Assembly (NCBI GenBank): GCA_965243095.1
Contig: OZ251530.1
Coordinates: 2,232,001-2,296,000 of the forward strand
DNA from: VXYL01 sp965243095
GTDB taxonomy: Bacteria > Pseudomonadota > Gammaproteobacteria > Pseudomonadales > Azotimanducaceae
DNA length: 64,000 bases
Direction: 5' to 3'
Part shown: positions 52,460 to 60,400 of the stretch, piece after piece
Layout of the letters: each line of letters begins with the position of its first letter
Numbering within the stretch: the stretch's first letter is position 1
Translations under genes and position numbers: made by a program
The notes under the pieces: model-generated
Told to the model about the DNA's origin: nothing
Seen by the model: the letters and a program-made list of their open reading frames with translations, nothing else
Database searches by the model: none

Positions 52460-54043
52460 TTACGCCGGCTTCACCTCGAACGCGACGATGTTGCGGGAAT
52501 CCTTGCTGAACTCCACGGCGATCAGGTGGATGGGATGGCCCGCGGCCCGGTATTTGTCCGCGTAGCCCTTGGCTTGCAACTGCGCCATCGCGCCGCCCTT
52601 CGGCGCGAGCTCCACCACCTTGAACTCGAACAGATAGACGTTGCTGTTGAAGCGCACGGCCATGTCCAAGCGCCCGCGGCTGCTGCTGTCCTCCACCACG
52701 ATGTCCAAGCCCAAGCCGGCGAAGTAGGAATAGAACACCGCGGCGTAGTAGCCCTCGAAATCGGCGATGTCGTTGTTGGTGTACCACTGGTGCGGAATGC
52801 TGGCGTAGAAGGCGTGGAACAGGCGCTTCAGCCCGGCAAAATCGTTGGCCGTCAGCAGTTCGTATAGGCGAACGCTGTTGTTCCCTTGGCGCGTACTGCG
52901 GCCCACCAATTGCCGCAGCAGGCTCTCGTTCAGGCTTTGGCGCACTTCTTGGTTGGGATAGCCCAATCGAAACACCGTCTGGCCGCCTACTTTGCGCCGC
53001 TCGTCGATGGTGAGATAGCCGGTTTGGAACAGCAGGGCTTCGGTGGCCATGTCATCGACATCGAACGTGGAAAGCAGGTCGCTGGTGCTGACCATCCCGT
53101 GCAAATCCAAGGGGCTCACGCCGCGTTTGATCAGGGTTTCCACCAAGAACGCCGGGCTGCCGGTCTCAAACCAGTGGGCGGCGAATTCGCGGCGGCGAAA
53201 CAGCAGCAGGATGTCATACGGGTTGTACACCTTGCCTTTGTCCTCGCCCTCGCTTTCGCCCTCGCTGTTGCCCTCACCCAGCCAGTTGTAGCCGTTGTAC
53301 CAACGGCGCACCTCGTCCCGGTCCAGCCCTTCGAGCTCGGGTGCGAACACGTCGTCCAAGTCCTCCTCCGTGTAGCCGCAGATGGCGGAATAGGCCGGGT
53401 CCAACGTGATGTCAATGAGGTTATTGAGGCCGGAGAACAGGCTGACTTTGGAGAACCTGCTAACCCCGGTGAGGAAGGTGAAGCGCACATGGGCGTCGCA
53501 GTCCTTGATAACGGAATAGACGCCACGCAGAAACTCCCGGTTGGCGCGGGCGATGTCCGACGCGTCCAAGGCATCGAGAATGGGTTTGTCGTATTCGTCC
53601 ACCAACACCACCACCGGCCGCCCGGTTTCACGGTGCAGGGCCGCCAGCAAAGCGGCGAAGCGACCGGCCGGCGTGGAACCTTCGTTGGCGATCCGCGCTT
53701 CCCGTTCGGCGGCGGCCAGCTTCTCCATGAAGTTGGCCTGCAGAAACCCCGGCGCCTTGAAGTCGCCGCCGCCGAAGCTCAAACGCAGCACCGGGTGGCG
53801 AACCGACCAATCCCACTTGCGGTGAATTTCCAGCCCCGCGAACAGCGCTTCGTTGCCCTCGAACAGCTCCTTGAGCGTGTCCAGAAACAAGCTCTTGCCG
53901 AACCGCCGCGGGCGGGAAAGGAAGTAGTGTGTGCCTTCGTCGACCAGCCGCTGGATGTAAGCGGTCTTATCGACGTAGTAGCAGTCCTCTTCACGAACCT
54001 TCTGGAACGTCTGGATGCCGATAGGCAATTTGCGCCGCGTCAT
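52460..54043 (-). CDS. AAA-ATPase-like protein with PD-(D/E)XK domain (AAA-ATPase_like/PDDEXK_9)
   Basis: This 527-residue protein opens with PIGIQTFQKVREEDCYYVDKT, the AAA-ATPase_like signature, then the P-loop variant SRPRRFGKSLFLDTL and the Walker B VVVLVDEYDKPILDAL. The C-terminal PDDEXK_9 domain has RGRLDMAVRFNSNVYLFEFK with the Asp, Glu and Lys expected of the nuclease core. A low-complexity acidic insert (GEGNSEGESEGEDKGK) sits near residue 257. The family is widespread and multicopy but of unknown function. A C-terminal remnant of a relative lies at 42356-42485, so it has been more numerous here. Confidence 0.9.
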   Translation of the reverse strand: MTRRKLPIGIQTFQKVREEDCYYVDKTAYIQRLVDEGTHYFLSRPRRFGKSLFLDTLKELFEGNEALFAGLEIHRKWDWSVRHPVLRLSFGGGDFKAPGFLQANFMEKLAAAEREARIANEGSTPAGRFAALLAALHRETGRPVVVLVDEYDKPILDALDASDIARANREFLRGVYSVIKDCDAHVRFTFLTGVSRFSKVSLFSGLNNLIDITLDPAYSAICGYTEEDLDDVFAPELEGLDRDEVRRWYNGYNWLGEGNSEGESEGEDKGKVYNPYDILLLFRRREFAAHWFETGSPAFLVETLIKRGVSPLDLHGMVSTSDLLSTFDVDDMATEALLFQTGYLTIDERRKVGGQTVFRLGYPNQEVRQSLNESLLRQLVGRSTRQGNNSVRLYELLTANDFAGLKRLFHAFYASIPHQWYTNNDIADFEGYYAAVFYSYFAGLGLDIVVEDSSSRGRLDMAVRFNSNVYLFEFKVVELAPKGGAMAQLQAKGYADKYRAAGHPIHLIAVEFSKDSRNIVAFEVKPA

Positions 54044-54191
54044 GGCGGCACCTTAAGCCAGCCAGCAGCGATGTCAAACGCCCGCGCCGAGCCAATCCCG
54101 CGTCAAGGATGATCCGGCGATGGGCTGACGTTGGGGTGCGGCCGATGGCAGGCTATGATGTCGTCGCCGAAACTGGTGGAGCCAAGGCAAA

Positions 54192-54569
54192 GTGGGCGTG
54201 ACCTATGTTGACGTGACGGTGCGCAATCCCGCGCAGCGGACGCGGACGTGGACCGGGGCGTTTCAGGTGGACGCTGGCGCGATCGACTCGCTGGCGCCAC
54301 GACGCAGCTTGGAGGCAATCGGGCTGAAACCCACCGGCCGGCGGATGTACGCGACCGCCGACGGCCGCGAGGTGGAGATGGACGTCGCGGTGGGCGAGCT
54401 GGAGATCATGGGCGAGCTATCGGGGGGTGTCATCGTGTTCGGCGACGAAGGCGCGGAACCGTTGCTGGGGGTCACGGCGCTGGAGTCCGCGGGGATAGAG
54501 GTCGATCCGCAGAATCAACGGCTCAAACGGCTGCCTGCGGTGCGTCTGCGGGGATTGCGGCGGGCTTGA
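54192..54569 (+). CDS. Retropepsin-like aspartic protease fold protein
   Basis: This 125-residue single-domain protein of the clan AA type has FQVDAGAIDSLAP near the N-terminus, where such proteases have D-T/S-G-A, and EPLLGVTALESAGIEVDP, the typical second hydrophobic motif. Here the triad is Asp27-Ala28-Gly29, so the Thr/Ser that positions the catalytic Asp is missing and activity is doubtful. The start is a GTG at 54192. Similar small proteins are often found near toxin-antitoxin or mobile genes. It converges with queF, 15 bp apart. Confidence 0.7.
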   Translation: MGVTYVDVTVRNPAQRTRTWTGAFQVDAGAIDSLAPRRSLEAIGLKPTGRRMYATADGREVEMDVAVGELEIMGELSGGVIVFGDEGAEPLLGVTALESAGIEVDPQNQRLKRLPAVRLRGLRRA

Positions 54570-54584
54570 ACCAGCCAAGCCGCG

Positions 54585-55400
54585 CTATTGGCGGGGCAGA
54601 CGAATCACCTCCGGCGGGCGCGACGAGGTGGAACGCCACGGGTTGATGTCGATGCCGCCGCGCCGGAGAAAGCGTCCTTCCACCGTTAGTTCGGTCGCCG
54701 CCGCGGCGTGGCGCACATCGACGAAGATCCGCTCCACCGTCTCCTCGTGGAAGCCCGTGCTGGTGCGGAAGGAGACCAAGTACGCCAGCAAGTCAGCACG
54801 GTTGAGTTGGCGGCCGCGCCATGCCACGCGGATGGAACCGTGATCGGGCTGGCCGGTAACCGGGCACAGGCAGCGGAAGAGGTGGGTGTACACCGCGTCG
54901 GTGCCGGATGCGGCCGGCTCGGCGCTGGCGAGCAGTTGCGGGGCGACCTCGTAGTGTTCGATGTCCACTTCCAGGTCGTCCAAACAGAAGCCGCGAAACT
55001 CCCCTAGCGGCACCATCTCGGCCGGCGAGTTGATCTCCACGGACACTGCGACCCCTGTTGCAGCGGTCAAGTCCTGGGCGATGGCTGCGGTCACATCGGA
55101 CTTGGCGGCGAACACCGTCTGCGCGAAACCGCCCAGATAGAGCTTCAGCGACTTGCTCTCCACGATGCGCGGCGAGTCGCACGGCACCCGCGCCGTGAGC
55201 ACGCCGATGCGCGGCAGGCCGCTCGGCGCAAGCCACGAAAATTCGTAGGCGTTCCAGACATCCTCGCCAAACGGCAGCGGCGCACCCAAGCCGATGCGTT
55301 CGCGCGCCGGCGCACGCCCAATGCCCCGCAGCACGGAAGGATCCCGCGTCGCCGGATAATCCACTTTCTTGCCAAGCGGCAAGCCTTCACCGATGCCCAT
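54585..55400 (-). CDS. queF: QueF, NADPH-dependent 7-cyano-7-deazaguanine reductase
   Basis: QueF reduces preQ0 to preQ1 in queuosine biosynthesis. It is the long two-domain form (271 residues; E. coli 282). The substrate-binding ESKSLKLYLGGF and the catalytic cysteine segment FRCLCPVTGQPDHGSI are both present, the nucleophile being the Cys of LCPVTGQPD near residue 179. NPWRSTSSRPPEVIRLPRQ is the conserved C-terminus. The start is the ATG at 55400. A palindromic repeat lies just upstream, between it and the MFS gene. Confidence 0.95.
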   Translation of the reverse strand: MGIGEGLPLGKKVDYPATRDPSVLRGIGRAPARERIGLGAPLPFGEDVWNAYEFSWLAPSGLPRIGVLTARVPCDSPRIVESKSLKLYLGGFAQTVFAAKSDVTAAIAQDLTAATGVAVSVEINSPAEMVPLGEFRGFCLDDLEVDIEHYEVAPQLLASAEPAASGTDAVYTHLFRCLCPVTGQPDHGSIRVAWRGRQLNRADLLAYLVSFRTSTGFHEETVERIFVDVRHAAAATELTVEGRFLRRGGIDINPWRSTSSRPPEVIRLPRQ

Positions 55401-55440
55401 GCTCAAGTCCCCGCACCTAGATCCTCGCGTGACGCGCGCA

Positions 55441-55484
55441 AGAGTTTGCGCAGCAAACTCCAACGCGCCCGCTAGGGCGCGCCC
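55441..55484. repeat. Palindromic repeat, copy 1 (3' side of the MFS gene)
   Basis: This 44-bp unit has two hairpins, GAGTTTG-cgcag-CAAACTC and GCGCCC...GGGCGC. It is identical to the copy at 56728-56771 except for three bases in the second loop (GCT against AAC). It overlaps the last codons and stop of the MFS gene. Lack of a T-tract argues against a simple terminator. Confidence 0.75.
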
Positions 55485-56668
55485 CCACGCAATCGCCACA
55501 GCGCCGAGATTCTGCCCATCACCACCACCACCGTCATCATCGCGGCGCAGGTTATTGCCAACGCCAACCGGGCGCCAAACGCCGCCACCAGCATGCCGCA
55601 CAACAGGGCGCCGATGGGCCCGGCGCCCATCAGGGAGAACGCCGAGAACGCCATCACGCGGCCGCGCCGGTCGCTGGGGGCGGCTTCCTGCATGACGGCG
55701 CGCGCCATGCTCATGGCGACGCCGCCGCACACGCCCCACAGCCACAGGCAGAGCGCCACCGCGGCGATGCCCAAGCCAAGGGCCGCGGCGGCCAGCACCA
55801 GCGAGCCCAGGCCCTGCGCCGCTAGCATTGCACGGCCCGGGCGGCGCAGATCGCCGGCGAAGAGCAGCGCCACCAAGGCGCTCACCAAGCCCAGCATGTT
55901 GGCGGCGTTCACCAGCGCCAGTTGCGCGGACGATCCGGCGTACACCTCGCGAATCAACAGCGGCACGGTGACGATGTAGGAGCCCATGAAGCAGACGCCG
56001 GTGGCGATGTTCTGCACCACCACCGGGCGCATCACCGGCGAACGCAGCACGGTGCGGCAGCCTTCCACGACGGAAGCGGCCACCTCGCCCACGGACGGCG
56101 CCGCGACGCGCAGCGACGGGCCGCGCGGCAAGAGGCGGTAGGCGGCGACGCCCACCGCCAACACCGCGATCTGGAAGCCCAGCACCGCTTCTGCACCAAC
56201 TCGATCGGCCATGCCGGCGACCAAGAACCCCAACCCTTGGGCGCCGTACTGCGCCAATCCCACACGCACCACCGTGCGTTGAATGCGCCCTTCCGCCACC
56301 GTGTTCAGCAGGCCGTCCCGCGCCGGGGTCACGAACGCCGTCACGCAGCCCATCGCCACGGCGTAGCCGATCATCACGCGCAGATCCACCGCGTCCGCGC
56401 GCAACGCCAGCAGCAAGGCGACGCCCGGCAGCACCGCGCACGCCTGCGCGGCCATCGCCACCCGGCGGCCGCCCAGCACGTCCGCCACGCTGCCGCCGAG
56501 CAACATCAGCACCGTCACCGGCGCCAGCAGCGCCATCTGCGCCACGCCAACCATCGCCGGCGATTCGCGCAGCACCATTGCCACCAGCCACGCGAACAAC
56601 ACGTTCTGCACCGCGTGCGCGGCAAACCAAGTGCCCGTGGCAAGGCAGTAATGGTGTAAAGGTCTCAT
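55472..56668 (-). CDS. MFS transporter
   Basis: This 398-residue major facilitator has about twelve hydrophobic helices, similar to the enterobactin-exporter/MFS_3 group. The loop between helices 2 and 3 has GGSVADVLGGRRVAM, the MFS A-like motif (GxxxDrxGrR), and SDRRGRVMAFSAF is the corresponding loop in the second half. The substrate is unknown. I start at MRPLHHY (56668), where the first helix begins; the longer frame adds 25 basic residues. It is bracketed by two nearly identical palindromic repeats. Confidence 0.85.
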   Translation of the reverse strand: MRPLHHYCLATGTWFAAHAVQNVLFAWLVAMVLRESPAMVGVAQMALLAPVTVLMLLGGSVADVLGGRRVAMAAQACAVLPGVALLLALRADAVDLRVMIGYAVAMGCVTAFVTPARDGLLNTVAEGRIQRTVVRVGLAQYGAQGLGFLVAGMADRVGAEAVLGFQIAVLAVGVAAYRLLPRGPSLRVAAPSVGEVAASVVEGCRTVLRSPVMRPVVVQNIATGVCFMGSYIVTVPLLIREVYAGSSAQLALVNAANMLGLVSALVALLFAGDLRRPGRAMLAAQGLGSLVLAAAALGLGIAAVALCLWLWGVCGGVAMSMARAVMQEAAPSDRRGRVMAFSAFSLMGAGPIGALLCGMLVAAFGARLALAITCAAMMTVVVVMGRISALWRLRGGAP

Positions 56669-56727
56669 CGGGGCCGCCCTAGATTTTCCTTTGAGCAGCA
56701 CCGCCCTTCGATAGATTGGCACCGCGC

Positions 56728-56771
56728 AGAGTTTGCGCAGCAAACTCCAACGCGCCCAACAGGGCGCGCCC
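56728..56771. repeat. Palindromic repeat, copy 2 (between ABC permease and MFS genes)
   Basis: This is the second copy of the 44-bp two-hairpin unit, in the same orientation as the copy at 55441. It begins right at the stop of the ABC permease gene. Each copy sits at the 3' end of a minus-strand gene. Confidence 0.75.
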
Positions 56772-57490
56772 TAACTATCGAGCATTCGTTCGCGGCGATT
56801 GGCGCGCATGAACGCGAGCGAGGCGATGCCGCAGGTCACCAGCGCGACGCCGATGCGGTTTTGCACGGTCCAGCCGAGCAGCTGCTCGGCCTCCACGCCG
56901 CGCGCCGCGAGGGGATTGAAGAACGGCGAACCGCGCCCCTGGTTTTCGCCGAAGCCGGTGAACAAGCCGTTCAGCACCAGCATCGCCACGGTGACCATGC
57001 CGCCCGCCACTTCGCTGCGAAACAGCGTCGCCATGGCCATCGACAACACCATGTAGAAGATGGCGGCCTGCAACGCCCCGTACAACGCGCCGAGGGGAAA
57101 GTTCAAGCCGAACAGCAGCCGCACCGTCACCGCCAGCAGCGCTTCCGCCGCCAGCAGCAGCACCACGCCGCCGGCCAGTTTCGCCCACCACACGCGCTGG
57201 CAGCCGCCGGGCACGGTGTAGGCGATCTCCAAGCTGCGCCCGTCGATTTCCCCGGCGATGACGCGCAGCCCCAGAAAGATCGCCAGCGCGGTCATCGGCA
57301 CGGCCATGATGCCCTGCGCGTCGTCCGGCTCGAAGCCCCCGCGCAGGCCGAGCAGGCTGGCCGCCGCCAGCGCCGCCGGCCAGAGCAGCGTCAGCAGGGG
57401 CAGCAGCCAGAAGCGGTGCCCGGCCACGGTGAGCGCGGCTAGGCGATACAGCGACAACTGGGACCACGCGGCGCGCAACATGCGTTTCAT
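56771..57490 (-). CDS. ABC-2-type transporter permease
   Basis: This 239-residue membrane protein has six hydrophobic helices. GLRVIAGEIDGRSLEIAYTV after the second helix and the layout of the rest match ABC-2-type permeases of drug or lipid exporters (CcmB/NodJ-like). The start ATG overlaps the stop of the RND-ABC fusion (ATGA at 57487-57490), so it is probably the membrane partner of the ATPase domain in that protein. The substrate is unknown. Confidence 0.8.
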   Translation of the reverse strand: MKRMLRAAWSQLSLYRLAALTVAGHRFWLLPLLTLLWPAALAAASLLGLRGGFEPDDAQGIMAVPMTALAIFLGLRVIAGEIDGRSLEIAYTVPGGCQRVWWAKLAGGVVLLLAAEALLAVTVRLLFGLNFPLGALYGALQAAIFYMVLSMAMATLFRSEVAGGMVTVAMLVLNGLFTGFGENQGRGSPFFNPLAARGVEAEQLLGWTVQNRIGVALVTCGIASLAFMRANRRERMLDS

Positions 57491-60400
57491 GCCGCGGCAG
57501 CCGGAGCGTCCGCGGCATCGGCGTGGGAGATGAGCCAGAGGTAGCCGTCCTCCAAGCGCGGATCCACCGCCGCGGCATCCGCCGTCGGCGCGGTGTCGCG
57601 CAAGATGCGGCGCACGGTGATGCCCCCTGCCGGGGCTTCCTCGGCCAAGATCGCGTCGCTTGGCAACTCGAACGGCATCGCCGCCGGCGAGCGCACTTCC
57701 CACACCCGGCCTTGCGCCGCGTCCGCCAGCGCCACCGGCTGCCCGTCGAACACCAGCCGCCCGGACGCCATCACCAACACCCGTTCGCAGGCGACCGCGA
57801 CATCCTCCACCACATGCGTGGAAAACAGCACGATGCGGTCTTCCGCCAAGCGGCTGAGCAGATTGCGGAAGCGAATGCGCTCGCGGGGATCCAAGCCCAC
57901 GGTCGGCTCGTCCACGATGATCACCGGCGGCAGTCGCAACAGCGTGCGCGCCACCGCCACGCGCTGGCGCATGCCGCCGGAAAGCGCTTTGATCTTGTCG
58001 TCGGCTTTGCCTTCCAGCCCCACCTCGCGCAGCAGCCGCTCGACGCGCTCGCGGCGCACCGGCACCGGCAGGTCGTAGAGCGCGCCGAAGTAGGAGAGGT
58101 ATTCGCGGGCGGAAAGGCCGCCGGGCAGCCCGGCGTCCTGGGGCAGATAGCCCACCCAGCGCGCCAGCAGGTTCCGCACCTTGCCCAGCGGCGCGCCGCC
58201 GAGGAAGATCGCCCCGCGCGTGGGGTCGAGGATGCCGGCGAGTTGCCGCAGCAGCGTGGTCTTGCCGGCGCCGTTCGGCCCCAGGACGCCCACCATGCCC
58301 TTCTCCACGCGGAAGTTCACCTCGGACACGGCGCGCACCGGCCGCACCGGCAGGTCGAAGCCGCCCAGCCGCAACGCCCAGCGCCGCAGCAGCGTGCGCG
58401 GATAGCGGAACGGCCCGTAGCGCACCCGCGCCGGCAGCTGGCCGCGCTGTTGGCGCAAGGCGCTGCGGCGCACCAGCTGCCCGACGCCCAGCACTACCGC
58501 CGCCAATATCGGCAGCACCAACGCGGTGCGCGGCGGATCGTCGGCGAGGTAGGGCACCACCAGCATCCAATACACGAACGCCGCCAACACCACCCACGGC
58601 GTCACCGCGCGCAGCCCGCCCTCCACGCCACCCGGCGCCACCACGCCGGCGGCATCGGCGAGACCGCGGGCGCGGCGCACATCGCGCAGCAGTTGCCCGA
58701 AGAACGCGCCGCCGAGCAGCCACAGGATGAGTTTCCAAGCGCTTCCCTGGACGAAGTTGGCCACCACGAAGGGCGCCACCGTCAAGATGAGCGGCGGGCC
58801 GAAGCGCCGCAGCGTGTCGCGCGCCTCGAAGCCCACGCCCTCCACCACGCCGCCTTGCGCCAGAATGCGCCGTTGGAACTCGCGCTTGGCGCGCAGCGCG
58901 TTGCGCAGCGGCCCGGGCAGGCCGTAGGTTTTCTTCAAGTTGCGCACGTCCACCACCGGCGGGCCGGCGCTGGTGTCTGGCGCCACCATTTCCGTGCGGC
59001 GAAACAGCAGGACGGTCACAGCCAGCAAGCCACCGCCAACGAGCAGGCTGGTGATCGCCTGCCAGAGCAGCGAGGTGATCACATCCGTCAGCGTCAAGGA
59101 GAGCATCACGCCCAAGGTGGCGGCGAACCAGCCCACCACCAGCCACGGCCCGACGCGCCCGAACACGCGGTCCAAGCGTTGCAGCAGCGTGTACGCCACC
59201 GGAATGATCAACAGCGTCAGCACGGTGGAGGTGATCAAGCCGCCGATGACGACGATGGCGAACGGCGGCCACATCTCGTTCTCGCGCCCGGTGGTGATGG
59301 CGAGCGGCCACAGCGCGGCGATGGTGGTGGCCGAGGTCATCAACACCGGCCGCGTGCGTTCGCGCACCGCCGCCAGCGCCGCGGCGCCGGGCGACCAGCC
59401 GCCGCGCACACGCTGCGCGATGCGGTCCACCAGCAGGATGGCGGGATTCACCGCCAAGCCGAACAGCATGATGATGCCGGCCCCGGCCATGATCGACGCC
59501 GGCGTGCCGGTGACCACGAACAGCCAAGCCGAGCCGAGCACCGCCAGCGGCAGCGCCAGCAGCACCAACACCGGCAAGGTGAGGGACTCGAACGCCATCG
59601 CCAGCACCAGCGCCAGCAGCAGCAGCGCTGGCACCGCCAACTGGCGGATCAGGGAGTCGGTGTCTTCCTCCTCGCGCACCTCCACCGTGTAGCCCAGCTG
59701 CCGCGGCGCCGTCTGCACCACCGCGGCGATCTCCTGCTCCAGCGCTTCCAGCCCCGGCCCGGATTCCGGCGCGTCGCGGCCTAGGCGGAAGGACACGCTG
59801 GCCTCGCGGCGGCCGTTGTGGTGGGTGATCACCGGCGTCGGCGGCATTTGGCGAATGGAGGCGAGCGCCGCCACCGGCGCCACGCCGGATTCGGTCTGCA
59901 CGCGCAGCCGCCGCAGGTCGCGCGCCGCGAACGGCTCCCGGGCGCCGGTGCGTTCCACCTTCACCGGAATCTCGCGCCCGGACGCCAGCACGAATCCACC
60001 GCCGGCGCTGAAGCCTTCGCGGCCCACCACCTGCAACACCGGCAGCACTTCGTCCAAGGTCAGGCCGAACGCCTCGAACGCGCGCCGATTGGGCTCCACC
60101 CACAGCTCGTCCATGCCAGCCGGGGTCGCCCGCCACGCGTTGGCGACATCCGGCACCGCCTTCAGCCGCGCCACGACGTCGCGCGCCAAGCGATTCAGCG
60201 GCGCGGTTTCCGGGCCGGACAGCACGACTCGGCGCGGGGCCTGGCCCATCGCCGCGGCCATGCCGTCGCGACCGCCGCCACCCCGTTTGCCGCGGACGCT
60301 CTCCTCCCCCGGCCGCAGCAGCTCGAAGCCGCGGATCGGCTCGGCGGCTTCGTTCGCCACCTCGCGCACCCGCGACACCGTCAGGCGTTCCGGGCGTTCG

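Noticed and set aside
57523..59784. 753-residue plus-strand open frame
   Set aside because: It is antisense to the RND-ABC fusion, with Gln/His/Arg-rich shadow composition.
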